Part shown: positions 37,320-49,581 of the stretch, in pieces
Layout of the letters: every line of letters begins with the position of its first letter
Position numbering within the stretch: position 1 is the stretch's first letter
Source: Neurospora crassa OR74A
Taxonomy: Eukaryota; Ascomycota; Sordariomycetes; Sordariales; Sordariaceae
Assembly (NCBI RefSeq): GCF_000182925.2
Contig: NW_011929459.1
Coordinates: forward strand, 28,501 to 92,500
Reading direction: 5' to 3'
DNA length: 64,000 bases
Notes under the pieces: generated by a model
Told to the model about the DNA's origin: nothing
Databases searched by the model: none
What the model saw: only the letters and a program-made list of their open reading frames with translations
Made by a program: the position numbers and the translations under genes

Positions 37320-37606
37320 GGTAGTACTTACTAAATACAAGGTAGGCAAGAACAACCGGGTAAGTAAAAAAGGCGCAATCGACCTTTAGAAACCGAAGTT
37401 TTAAAAAGGAAAATTGCGAATAGGTAGCGCTTATTAAGTATAGGGTAGGTAAGAACTATAGGGTAAGTATAATAAATTTATATAAAAAAAGTAAAATTAA
37501 AATTAAAAAGAAAAAAGTAGTAGGCGAATAGTACCTACCGAGTATAAGGTAGGTAGAAATAACTAGGTAGGTAAGGAAGGTGCAACTAATTTAACGAGGA
37601 AGGTAT
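37320..37606 (+). repeat. Three 103-bp IGS subrepeats, spacer E
   Basis: Copies start at 37320, 37423 and about 37527. The first reads ACAAGGTAGGCAAGAACAAC, keeping CpA but with G-to-A losses. Confidence 0.75.
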
Positions 37607-37775
37607 AATTTTTATAAATTTAAAGCGAGATTCTTAAGAAGGTACGACCTAATTGGGTAATTAGGTAGCTATAAATTAATTTTTAAAATTTCCTATATTA
37701 AGGAATTTCGTAGGAGTTGAAAAATTGTAATTTAGACTATTGGGCTATATTATTTCTAAATTTAAGGTTGGAGGG

Positions 37776-37782
37776 TATATAA
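37776..37782 (+). promoter_or_regulatory. Candidate RNA polymerase I core promoter box, unit 5
   Basis: TATATAAGAAGGAGCGGTAG lies 680 bp before 18S. Confidence 0.4.
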
Positions 37783-38455
37783 GAAGGAGCGGTAGAGAGT
37801 AATAGGAAAGAGTAAATAATAAAATTATTCGGTCGTCCCTACCTCCAGCTCCCTCTTATAAATATAAGTAAGGACATATAAGGCCTGCTCTACTTAAAAG
37901 CCTTCTATAGGAGGGCTACTCTAACCTATAGTTTAAGTACCTTCCTATAGTAACTTATAAAGGAAATCAAATTCTAATTTATAGAGTATTATTATTATAT
38001 AGCTCCCTACGGTCTATTAGAGAATTAATATTAATAGCGCGAACCACTTTAATACTATTCTAATAAAGGTTCTACCTTTACCGGGTAATATTTAAAAAAA
38101 TTTTATAAGTACTAAGGAGTACCTTATAAGTGCTGAAGGGTAGGTTTTATAAATAATTAATTGCTAATTAAATTTATTTATAAGCCGCTAGGGGTATTAA
38201 TTAATTGGAGAAGCCTTTGGGTAGAACCTTTTATATTAAACCTCCTCTTAGAGTGTATAGGCGGTATACGAGAGGTACTTTACACTCTCCTATCTTCCTA
38301 CTAACTACGCTCTAAGGAATTTAGGAGGGGAAAGTAAATATATATTTTAAAGTAAGTTCGGCCCTATTATACAAACTTCAAACCGCCTACCTTTGTAACT
38401 TTATAAATTCTTCTACTTATTTACGAACAATTAGCCTTTCTAAACGTACAATAAT

Positions 38456-40251
38456 TACTTAATTAATTTTATTAGTAATTATATATTTATTTTAAAGATT
38501 AAGCTATATATATCTAAATTTAAGTAATTAAACTGCGAAATTACAAATAGCTTATTAAATTAATTATAATTTATTTAATAATACTTTACTATATAGATAA
38601 CCGTGGTAATTCTAGAGTTAATATATATTAAAAACCCCAACTTCGGAAGGGGTATATTTATTAAATTAAAAACTAATACCCTTCGGGGCTAATTAATAAT
38701 TTATAATAATTTTTCGAATTGTATAGCCTTATACTAGCAATGGTTTATTTAAATTTCTACCTTATTAACTTTCAATGGCTAGGTTTTAGCTAATTATAGT
38801 AATAATAGGTAATGGAGGGTTAGAACTCGACCTTAGAGAAGGAGCCTAAAAAATAGCTACTATATTTAAGGAAGGTAGTAGGCGCGTAAATTATTTAATT
38901 CTAATATAGGGAGGTAATAATAATAAATATTAATATAAGGCTTTTTTGGGTTTTGTAATTAGAATAAATACAATTTAAATCCTTTAACGAAGAATAATTA
39001 GAGGGTAAATTTAGTATTAGCAGCCGTAGTAATTCCAATTCTAATAGTATATATTAAAGTTATTAAAATTAAAAAACTCGTAGTTGAACTTTAGGCTCGG
39101 TCCGTCGGTCCGCTTTACTATATATATTAACTAAGTTGGGCCTTTTTTTTTAGAGAACTGTATACCCTTTATTAGGTATATTAGGGAACTAGGACTTTTA
39201 CTATAAATAAATTAGATTGTTTAAAGAAGGCCTATATTTAAATATATTAGTATAGAATAATAGAATAGGATATATAGTTCTATTTTATTGGTTTCTAAGA
39301 CTGTTATAATAATTAATAGGGATAGTCGGGGGTATTAATATTTAATTATTAGAGGTGAAATTCTTAGATTTATTAAAGATTAATTATTATAAAAACATTT
39401 ACTAAGAATGTTTTTATTAATTAGGAATAAAAGTTAGGGGATTAAAGACGATTAAATACTATTGTAGTTTTAATTATAAATTATACTGATTAGGGATTGG
39501 ACGGTATTATTTTTTAACCCGTTCGGTACTTTATAATAAATTAAAATATTTAGGCTCCTAAGGGAATATAGTCGTAAGGTTGAAATTTAAAGAAATTGAT
39601 AGAAGGGTACTATTAGGGGTGGAGTTTATAGTTTAATTTAATTTAATATAGAGAAATTCACTAGGTTTAAATATAATAAGGATTAATAAATTAAAAGCTC
39701 TTTCTTAATTTTGTAGGTGGTAGTATATAGCCGTTCTTAATTAGTAGAGTAATTTGTTTATTTAATTATAATAACGAATGAGACTTTAACCTACTAAATA
39801 GCCTGTATTACTTTAGTAATATGTTAATTTCTTAGAGGGATTATTGGTTTAAATTAATAAAAGTTTGAGGTAATAATAGGTTTATAATACCCTTAAATAT
39901 TCTAAGCCGTATGTACGTTATATTAATACAGCTAGCGAATACTCCTTTAGCCGGAAGGTTCGAGTAATCTTATTAAATTATATTATACTAGGGATAGAGC
40001 ATTATAATTATTACTCTTCAATAAAGAATCTTTAGTAAATATAAATTATTAGTTTGCGTTAATTACGTTTTTACCTTTTATATATACCGCCTATTGCTAT
40101 TATTAATTAAATAGTTTAGTAAGGCTTCCGGATTGGTTTAAGGAGGTCGGCAATAATTACCTAGGGTTAGAAAACTATTTAAATTCGGTTATTTAGAGGA
40201 AGTAAAAATCGTAATAAAATTTCTATTAATAAACTAGTAGAAGGATTATTA
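38456..40251 (+). rRNA. 18S rRNA pseudogene, unit 5
   Basis: The SSU copy is 1796 bp. The 530-loop at 39014 reads GTATTAGCAGCCGTAGTAAT, the only unit that keeps the AGCAGCC CpA step. The decoding region at 40081 reads TATATACCGCCTATTGCTAT. The 3' end is GTAGAAGGATTATTA. Confidence 0.96.
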
Positions 40252-40441
40252 TAAAATTGCAAAACTCCTATAAACTATCGCAAATCTTACCCGTACAATT
40301 ACTTTAGCGCTAGTAGTCTAGAAAAGCCTTTGGGCCCTCCCGGATCTTTAAATCTCCTACTTGCGGGAGGCTGCCCGCCGGAATGCCGAAATTAAACTTT
40401 TAATATTTTATATCTCTTTAAGTAAACTTTTAAATAAATTA
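40252..40441 (+). other. ITS1, unit 5
   Basis: This 190-bp spacer keeps the GGGAGGCTGCCCGCCGGAAT block intact. The hairpin reads AAGCCTTTGGGCCC, with one stem base and the loop changed. Confidence 0.93.
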
Positions 40442-40598
40442 AAACTTTTAATAATAGATCTTTTGGTTCTAGTATTAATAAAGAATATAGCGAAATACAA
40501 TAAGTAATATAAATTGTAGAATTTAGTAAATTATTGAATTTTTAAACGTATATTATATTTATTAATATTCTAGCGAATATATTTATTCGAATGTTATT
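40442..40598 (+). rRNA. 5.8S rRNA pseudogene, unit 5
   Basis: The core reads AAGAATATAGCGAAATACAA. ATAGATCTTTTGGTTCTAGT keeps more of the 5' domain than most units. Confidence 0.95.
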
Positions 40599-40750
40599 TC
40601 AACTATTAAATTCTATTTATATTAAGGATCTACAACTATCCGCAGTCCCTTAAAATTAGTAGCGGGCTCGTTAATTATACTAAATATAGTAATTCTATAT
40701 TACTATAGTCGTACAGCGGGTTTTTACTGTAAAACCCCCTATTTCTAAGG
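40599..40750 (+). other. ITS2, unit 5
   Basis: This 152-bp spacer shows a damaged stem (GATCTACAACTATCCGCAGT) with GTAGCGGGCTCGTTAATTAT after it. Confidence 0.93.
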
Positions 40751-43700
40751 TTGACCTCGGATTAGGTAGGAATACTCGCTGAATTTAAACATATTAATAA
40801 GTAGAGGAAAAGAAATTAATAGGGATTGCCCTAATAATAGTAAATAAAGCGGTAATAATTTAAATTTAAAATTTAGCTTTGATTTAAATTATAATTTATA
40901 GAGGAAGCTTTTAGTGAAGCACCTTCTAAATCCCCTAGAATAGGGCGCTATAGAGGGTGAGAGCCCTGTATAGTTGGATACCAATTTAATATAAAACTCC
41001 TTTAATAAATTGAGTAATTTAGAAATATTATTTAAAATAGGAGGTAAATTTCTTCTAAAACTAAATACTAACTAGAGATTAATAGCGTATAAGTAGAGTA
41101 ATTAAAAGATGAAAAGTACTTTGAAAAGAAAGTTAAATAATATATAAAATTATTGAAAAGGAAGTGTTTGTAATTAGATTTGCGCTGTTCTAATTATCTA
41201 GTATTTTTATTAGTATATTTAAGACGGTTTAAGCTAGTATTAATTTTAGCGGGGGGATAAAAGTCTGGGGAACGTAGTTCCTTTAGGAGTATTATAACCC
41301 TGGGTGTAATGCCTTTGCTGGGATTAAGGTTTATGTATTTATAAGGATACTAGTATAATAGTTATTAATAACCTATTTTAAAATACGGACTAAGGAATTA
41401 AGGTTTTGTACGAGTATTTAGGTGTAAAATCCGTACGTATAATAAAAGTGAATATAGGTGAGAACTTCGGCGTATTATTGACCGATTTTGATGTATTCGG
41501 ATGGATTTAAGTAAGAGTATTAAGCTTTGGACTTAAAAGATAGTAAATTATATTTAGATAGGGTAAAGCTAGAGGAAACTTTAATAGAGGTTCGTAGCGG
41601 TTTTAATGTATAAATTGATTATTAAATTTAAGTATAGGGGCGAAAGATTAATCGAACTATTTAATAGCTAGTTACTACCGAAGTTTCCCTTAGGATAATA
41701 GTATTATTCTTTAATTTTATAAAGTAAAGCGAATAATTAGGGATTCGGGGGCGCTTTTTAGCCTTTATCTATTCTTAAACTTTAAATATATAAGAAGCCC
41801 TTATTATTTAATTGAATATAGGTATTCGAATATACTAATATTAGTAGGCTATTTTTGGTAAGTAGAATTGGCGATATGGGATAAACTAAACGTAGGGTTA
41901 AAGTATTAGAGTAGATATTTATTAAATATTATAAAAGGCGTTAGTATATTTTAATAGTAGGACGGTGACTATAGAAGTCGGAATCCGTTAAGGATTATAT
42001 AATAATTTACTTGCTGAATATATTAGCCTTGAAAATAAATAGCGCTTAAACGTTCTACCTATACCCTACCTTTAGGGTAAAAATAATACTTTAAGGAGTA
42101 AATAGCTATAGAGGTTAGTAACGAAGCTTAGGGCGTAAGCCCGGATTGAATAGCCTCTAGTATAGATTTTAGTAGTAGTAGTAAATATTTTAATAAGAAT
42201 TTGAAGGACCGAAGTGGGGAAAGGTTTTATATAAATAATGGTTAGATATAGGTTAATCGATTTTAAATTATAGGGAAGTTTTATTTTAAAGGGGTACTTG
42301 TACTTTGTATAGCGAAAGGGAAGCCGGTTAATATTTTGGTACCTAGATATGGGTTTTATATAGTAATGTAATTAAATGTAGAAACGATAGTAGGGGCCCC
42401 GGGTAGAGTTCTCTTTTCTTTTTAATAGTTTATTACCCTAAAAATAGTTTATTTAGAGATAGGGTTTAATAATTGGAAGAGTCTAATACTTCTATCGGGT
42501 TTAGTATATTCTCGATATTTTTTAAAAATTTGCGGAAGGGAATAATTCTTACGTTAAGTTGTACTTATAACCGTAGTAAGTTTCTAAAGTGAATAGTTTC
42601 TAGTTAATAGAATAATATAGATAAAGGAAGTTAGTAAAATAGATTTGTAATTTCGGAAAAAGAATTAGTTTTAAGGGTTAGGTACGTCGGGCTTTAGGTA
42701 AATATCCTAGGAGTAGATTGCTACTAGTTAGGTAACTGGCTAGCGGCTTTCAATATTTGGGTATAGAAGCCCTTAGTAGATTTCAGTTATCTAATATATA
42801 TTTAATAATTAATTTAGAATTGGTACGGATAGGGGGAATTTAATTATTTAATTAAAATATAGTATTATAATAGTTAGAAAGTAGTATTAATGTAATATAA
42901 TTTTTATTTAGTGTTTTAAATATTAAAGTAAAGAAATTTAATTAAGTGTGGGTAAATAGCGGGAATAATTATAATTCTCTTAAAGTAGTTAAATGCTTTA
43001 TTATTTAATTAGTAATACGTATAAATAGATTAATGAAATTCCTATTGTCCCTATCTATTATTTAGTAAAATTATAATTAAGGGAACGGGCTTAGTAGAAT
43101 TAGCGGGGAAAGAAGACCTTATTAAATTTAATTTTAGTTTAATATTATAAAAAGATATAGGAGGTGTAGAATAGGTGGGAGCTTCGGTGCTAGTAAAATA
43201 TTACTACTTTTATTGTTTTTTTATTTATTTAATTAAGCGGGGTTGGATTTTCGTCCAACTTCTAGTTTTAAGGTCCTTTACGGGCCGATCCGGGTTGAAG
43301 ATATTATTAGGTAGGGAGTTTAGCTAGGGCGGTATATTTATTAAATTATAATATAAGTATTTTAAGGGGGGTTTATAGAGAATAGAAATCTCTAGTAGAA
43401 TAAAAGGGTAAAAGTCCCTTTGATTTTGATTTTTAATGTAAATATAAATTATAAAAGTATAGCTTATCGATCCTTTAGTCCTTTGAAATTTAAAATTAAA
43501 GGTGCTAAAAAAGTTACTATAGGGATAATTGGCTTATAGCGGCTAAGCGTTTATAGTAATATTGTTTTTTAATTTTTTAATATCGGTTCTTCTTATTATA
43601 TTGAAGTAGAATTCGGTAAGCGTTAGATTATTTACTTACTAATAAGGAACGTAAGTTAGGTTTAGACTATTATAAGATAGGTTAATTTTATTCTATTAAT

Positions 43701-44087
43701 AACCTTATTATAATAGTAATTGAATTTAGTACAAAAGGAATTGCTTATTTAAATAATTGGTTTTTATAGTTATTCAACCGGGTAGTACTACGATACTACT
43801 ATTTGTTAAATAATAATTAAATGCTTTTAAATTAAAATTTATATTAGAATATAATAATACTTTTAGTATATTATAGACGTATAAAAATAGGTTCCGGCCT
43901 TATATCTTAGTAGGCGATTCCTCCATTGGCTTTAAAGTGGCTAGCGGTAATTTGCGTATTGTAATTTTAATATATATTGGATTAAATCCTTTATAAATAA
44001 TTTAGATATACGAAAGGGTCCTATAAATAATAGAGTAGCTTTATTATTATAATTTATTAAAGGTAAGCCCTTCTTCGCTTAAATTTC
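40751..44087 (+). rRNA. 28S rRNA pseudogene, unit 5
   Basis: The LSU copy has an almost normal start (TTGACCTCGGATTAGGTAGG). The sarcin-ricin loop at 43728 is the worst of the array (AGTACAAAAGGAATTGC). The peptidyl-transferase segment reads ATAGGGATAATTGGCTTATA, with the AACTGG-to-AATTGG change seen in all units. A stretch at 41270-41540 keeps G (GTGTAATGCCTTTGCTGGG). Confidence 0.96.
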
Positions 44088-45039
44088 CTAGTAGAAGGGT
44101 CTATTTAATAAGTGGGTATTTATTAGGGGGTCCCCCTAAAATTTAGTTACTAGAGCCCGAGAGGGCGAAAGCACCTTATTGGAGGGAAAGTGTAGGGTAA
44201 ATAGGGATAAGAAGGGGATTTAGTTAAGTTTAGTATTTTCTAAATTTGGACGATATTACTCTAGGGGTATAGGCGGGCCGGGTATAAGAGGTTTATTATA
44301 TTAGTAATTAATTTATAGAAAGCTTAGTAGTTATATATAGTATATATTTAGGGAAGCGTCGACTAGTGTAGTATATATAGGTACGGCCGGGCCGGGCTTT
44401 TATAAATCTTAATAATTATAGTAGGTAGGGTAGGTAAGAGCGACCGACCGAGCGGCGGCGGGGTAGGAGCGATTGGGTAAGCGAGTAATTTTTAGGTAAA
44501 TTTATAATTTTAAATAAGTAAATATATTTGCAACCGAGTTGGGTATAGCGCTAGGTAGGTAAGTACGTTCGAATTGTATAAGGTAGTGTAGAAAAGAGAG
44601 GGTAGGTAAGTGCGTTCGGGTAGATTAGGTATATAGGGTAAGTAAATGTATTTAGGTATAGAATTTTTATATAGATGGTAGTTATATTAGGAAGGTAAGA
44701 GTGAGGGCCTGTGTAGGGTAGGTAAGAAGGACTAAGAGGCTTGGGGAGGTTAAGGGGTTGCTTTCTAGTTCCTATTAGGAAGGGCTTATTAAAGGAAAGG
44801 GTAGGGTAGTAGTAGGAGGGGGTAGGTAAGTAAAGAAGCTATATAGTTGAGTAAAAGTATTTATAACCTTTTTATTAAAAGATGTAGTAGGGTAGGTAGG
44901 AAAAGGTTGTATGGGATTGTATTTTTATATAAGGTAAAAGTATAAAGGGGGAGGCTATCTTTTTAATTTCTAAGTAGGCGAGGCAGTAGGTAGGCTACTT
45001 AGGTTAAGAATAGTTTAATTTTTAGGGGGGGAGCGAAAA

Positions 45040-45389
45040 TTTCTTTCTTCTTTTTCTTTTCTTTTTTTATTTATTTATTTTTTTTCTTTCTTCTTTTTCT
45101 CCTCCCTCTTTCTTCTTCCTACTTTTATCTTCTTTATTACTCTTCCTCCTCCCTTTCCTTTCCTCTCCGTCTTCCTTCGTTTTAGTCCTTTTTTTCTTTT
45201 CTCTTCCTTTTTCTTTTTTTTTTTTAGCTTTTAACCTCTTTTTAGGGCTTTCCTCTCTTAATATTTCTTTCCTTATACCTCCAAACCCCCCTCCGTTCCC
45301 TTCTTTTATATTATATTTATATAAAGATAAAAAAGTAATATGATTAATATGTAAATAAAATAAAGAAGGTTCTTATTCTTCTTTTCTTT

Positions 45390-45440
<51 letters not shown>
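45040..45440 (+). repeat. Polypyrimidine tract and poly-T run (50 T), spacer F
   Basis: The C/T tract spans 45040 to about 45307, then 50 T at 45391-45440, five more than in spacer B and equal to the length difference. Confidence 0.95.
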
Positions 45441-45443
<3 letters not shown>

Positions 45444-46150
45444 TATATTTTTCTTACTTTCCTTCTACCTTTTTACTTTTGTAATGTTTTGCCCCCTTAG
45501 TAAGCTTCTTCCTTTCTTTTTCTTTTTATTCTTCTTTTCGTCCTCTTGTTCTACTTCTAAATCTTTATTAGGTAAGGGCGTTTATAAAGTAAATAAACAC
45601 TTTTAGAGTAGTAGGAGCCGGATTATAATAAGGGTAGAGGTTTTTTTTATAAATATAGGAAGAAGAAGGTATTTGGAGGCGATTAAGTTGATTAATTAGA
45701 ACCTATACGGTTTTGAATGAATTGTTAGGGAAGGGTAGGTAAATAATTGATAGTAGGAAAGAAGAAAAAGAAGAAAAAAAGAAAAAAAAAAAAGAAATTT
45801 TGAAAGTAGTAGAAGAAGAAGGGTAGTAGAATTTAGGGGGTATAAATAGTTAGTAGAGTAGGTAGGGTGTTAGGTGGCTTTAGTTATATAGGTAGGGAGG
45901 ATATATTGAAGTTAGTATATTAATAAAGAAGATTAAATTAGTAAATATAAAAAGAAAAAAATAAGAGTAATATAAATACTTTTGGTATAGTTATAAGATA
46001 TTGTAAATTATATTAGGGAAGATAAAAAGTAATTAGTTTTTTACTTAGTAGAAACATAATTTAAATAAACGTTATAAAGTAAGTACGTTTGTTTTATATA
46101 AGAAAAGCGTAGTTAAGGTTAAAAAGGTAGAAGAAGGAAAGGTAGTAAAG

Positions 46151-46437
46151 GGTAGTACTTATTAAGTATAGGGTAAATAAGAACGACTAGGTAGGTAAGG
46201 AAGGCGTAATCGACCTTTGGAAATTGAAGTTTTAAAAAGGAAAATTGTAAGTAGGTAGTATTTATTAAATATAGGGTAGGTAAGAACTATAGGGTAAGTA
46301 CAATAAGCTTATATAAGAAAGGTAAAATTAAAGTTAAAAAGAAAAAAGTAGTAGGCGGGTAGTACCTATTAAGTATAGGGTAGGTAGGAATAACCGGGTA
46401 AGTAAGGAAGGCGTAATTAATTTAACGAGGAAGGTGT
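46151..46437 (+). repeat. Three 103-bp IGS subrepeats, spacer F
   Basis: Copies start at 46151, 46254 and about 46358. The third has AGGGTAGGTAGGAATAACCG followed by GGTAAGTAAGG. Confidence 0.75.
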
Positions 46438-46606
46438 GGTTTTTGTGAATTTGGAGCGAGATTTTTGAGAAGGTGCGATCTAGTTGGGTAGCTAGGTAGC
46501 TATAAATCGATTTTTAAAATTTCCTATATTAGGGAATTTCGTAGGAGTTGAAAAGTCGCAATTTAGACCGTCGGGCTGTACTATCCCTAGATTCGAGGTT
46601 GGAGGG

Positions 46607-46613
46607 TATATAA
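46607..46613 (+). promoter_or_regulatory. Candidate RNA polymerase I core promoter box, unit 6
   Basis: TATATAAGAAGGAGCGGTAG lies 680 bp before 18S. The upstream GACCGTCGGGCTGTACTATC is well kept in this unit and shows the least mutated form of the promoter flank. Confidence 0.4.
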
Positions 46614-47286
46614 GAAGGAGCGGTAGAGAGTAATAGGAAAGAGCGAGTAGTAAAATTATTCGGTCGTCCTTACCTCTAACTTCCTCTTATAGGTGTAGGT
46701 AAAGATATATAGGGCCTACTCTACTTAGAAGCCTTTTACAGGAGGGCTACTCTAGCCTATAGCCTAGGCACCTTTCTACAGTAACCTACAAAGGAAATTA
46801 AATTTTAATTTATAGAGTGTTGTTATTGCGTAGCTCCCTACGGTTTATCGGAGAATTAATATTAATAGTACGAACCACTTTAGCACCGTTCTAGTAAGGG
46901 TTTTGCCTTTACTAAGCAATATTTAAGAAGATCCTATAGGTACTAAGGAGTACCCTATAAACGCCGAGGGGTAGGCTTTATAAATAATTGGCCGCTAGTT
47001 AAATTTATTTATAAACCATTAGGGGTACCAACTAGCTAAGGAAGCCTTCGGGTAGAACCTTCTATATTAAGCCTCCTCTTAGGGTATATAGGCGGTATAC
47101 GAGAGGCGTTCTACACTTTCCCGTCTTCCTACCAATTACGTTTTAGAGAATTTAGGAGAGGAAAGTAAATATATATTTCGAAGTAAGTTCGGCCTTGCCG
47201 TACGAGTTTCGGACCGCCTACTTTTGTAATTTTATAAATTCTTCCGTTCGCTTACAAGCGGTTAATTTTTTTAGGCGTATAATAAT

Positions 47287-49082
47287 TATTTGGTTAATTC
47301 TATTAGTAGTTATATACTTATCTTAAAGATTAAATTATATATATTTAAATTTAAGTAATTAAATTGTAAAATTACGAATGGTTTATTAAATTAGTTATAG
47401 TTTATTTAATAGTACCTTACTATATAGATAACCATAGTAATTCTAGAGTTAATATATATTAAAAACCCCGACTTCGGAAGGAGTATATTTATTAAATTAA
47501 AAATTAATACCCTTCGGGGCTAATTAGTAATTTATAATAATTTTTCGAATTATATAGCTTTGCGTTGGCGATAGTTTATTTAAATTTTTACCCTATTAAT
47601 TTTCGATAGTTAGGTTTTAGTTAGTTATAGTAATAATAGGTAATAGAGGGTTAGGGCTCGACTTTGGAGAAGGAGTTTGAGAAATAGTTACTATATCTAA
47701 GGAAGGTAGTAGGCGCGTAAATTACCTAATTCCGATACGGGGAGGTAGTAATAATAAATATTAATATAAGGCTCTTTTGGGTCTTATAATTGGAATAAGT
47801 ATAATTTAAATCCCTTAACGAGGAATAATTGGAGGGTAAGTTTAGTACTAATAACCGTAGTAATTCTAATTCTAATAGTATATATTAAAATTGTTAAGGT
47901 TAAAAAGTTTATAATTGAACCTTAGGTTCGGCCTATCGGTCTGCCTTACTATATACATTAATTGGGTTGGGCCTTTTTTCCTAGAGAACTGTATACCCTT
48001 TATTGGGTATATTGGGGAATTAGGACTTTTATTATAAATAAATTAAATTATTTAAAGAAGGCTTATATTCGAATGTACTAGTATAGAATAATAGAATAGG
48101 ATGTATAGTTTTATTTTATTAGTTTTTAGGACTGCTATAATAATTAATAGGGATAGTCGGGGGTATTAGTATTTAATTATTAGAAGTGAAATTCTTAGAT
48201 TTATTAAAGATTAACTACTATAAAAGTATTTGCTAAGGATGTTTTTATTAATTAGGAACGAAAGTTAAGGGATCGAAAACAATTAAATATTATTATAATT
48301 TTAATTATAAATTATACCAATTAAGGATTAGACAGTGTTATTTTTTGACCTATTCGGTACCTTACAATAAATTAAAATATTTAGGCTCTTAAGGGAATAT
48401 AGTCGTAAAATTAAAACTTAAAGAAATTAATAGAAGGGTACTACTAGGGGTAGAGCTTGCAGTTTAATTTGATTTAATACGGAGAAATTCACTAAGTTTA
48501 AATACGATAAAGATTAATAAATTGAAAATTCTTTTTTAATTTCGTAGGTAGTAGTATATAGTTGTTCTTAGTTAGTAGAGTGATTTGTTTATTTAATTGT
48601 AATAACGAACGAAACTTTAATTTATTAAATAGCCTATATTACTTTGGTAGTACGTTAGTTTCTTAGAAGGATTATCGGTTTAAACTAATAGAAATTTAAG
48701 GTAATAATAGGTTTATAATACTTTTAGATATTTTGGGCCGTACGCGCGCTATATTAATATAGTTAGCGAATATTCCCTTAGCCGGAAGGTCCGGGTAATC
48801 TTATTAAATTATATTGTATTAGGGATAAAGTATTACAATTATTATTCTTCAATAAGGAATTCCTAGTAAGTGTAAATTATTAGTTTATATTAATTATATC
48901 CTTGCCCTTTATATATACTGCCCGTTACTATTATTAATTAAATAGTTTAGTAAGGCTTTTAAATTAGCTTAGGGAGGTTAGTAACGATTATTTAGGGCCG
49001 GAAAGCTATTTAAACTTAGTTATTTAAAGGAAGTAAAAGTTGTAATAAGGTTTCTATTAGTGAATTAGCGGAAGGATTATTA
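47287..49082 (+). rRNA. 18S rRNA pseudogene, unit 6
   Basis: The SSU copy is 1796 bp and starts TATTTGGTTAATTCTATTAG. The 530-loop at 47845 reads GTACTAATAACCGTAGTAAT. The decoding region at 48912 reads TATATACTGCCCGTTACTAT, with a C-to-T inside the CCGCCC core. C-to-T and G-to-A are both common. Confidence 0.96.
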
Positions 49083-49272
49083 TAGAATTATAAAACTCCT
49101 ACAAACTATTATAAATTTTATTTATATAATTACTTTAGTACTAGTAGTCCGGAAAAGCCTTCGGGCCCTCCCGGATCTTTAGGTTTTCTATTTGCGGGAG
49201 GCTGCCCGCCGGAGTACTAAAATTAAATTCTTAATATTTTATATCTCTTTAAATAAATTTTTAAATAAATTA
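49083..49272 (+). other. ITS1, unit 6
   Basis: This 190-bp spacer keeps CCTTCGGGCCCTCCCGGATC and GCGGGAGGCTGCCCGCCGGA. The first 60 bases are heavily mutated. Confidence 0.93.
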
Positions 49273-49429
49273 AAACTTTCAATAATAAATTTCTTAGTTT
49301 TAGTATTAATAAAGAATGTAGCGAAATATAATAAGTAATATAAATTATAGAATTTAGTAAATTATTAAATCTTTAAACGTATATTATACTTACTAATATT
49401 TTAGTAAATATATTTATTCGAACGTTATT
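49273..49429 (+). rRNA. 5.8S rRNA pseudogene, unit 6
   Basis: AACTTTCAATAATAAATTTC opens the copy. The core is AAGAATGTAGCGAAATATAA, and the 28S-pairing element reads ATTATTAAATCTTTAAACGT. Confidence 0.95.
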
Positions 49430-49581
49430 TTAATTATTAAATTTTATTTACGTTAGGGATTTATAATTATCTATAGTCCTTCAAAATCAGTAGCGGGCTC
49501 GCTAATTATATTAAGTATAGTAATTTTATATTACTATAATTATACGGCGGGTTTTTACTATAAAACCCCCTATTTCTAAGG
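49430..49581 (+). other. ITS2, unit 6
   Basis: This 152-bp spacer has a badly damaged stem (GATTTATAATTATCTATAGT). It keeps AAAATCAGTAGCGGGCTCGC, including a CpA step. Confidence 0.93.

Larger units (their letters stand above)
35248..38455. other. Spacer E: IGS plus 5' external spacer (3208 bp)
   Basis: Complete spacer, 3149 bp plus a 59-T run. GGGGGTCCCCT lies at 35286. The hairpin at 35315 is broken (ATTT-AAGA-GGGC). ACGGCCGGGCCGGGCC is kept near 35542-35557, but the usual GACCGACCGAGC is AACCAATTAAATAGC near 35601. The polypurine tract is at 36925-36966. No gene is seen. Confidence 0.9.
44088..47286. other. Spacer F: IGS plus 5' external spacer (3199 bp)
   Basis: Complete spacer, 3149 bp plus a 50-T run. 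A perfect GGGGGTCCCCC palindrome lies at 44126-44136, with an A and T extending it to 13 bases, and an intact GCCC-GAGA-GGGC hairpin at 44155-44166. The GACCGACCGAGCGGCGGCGG core is intact near 44441. The polypurine tract is at 45756-45797. No gene is seen. Confidence 0.9.
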
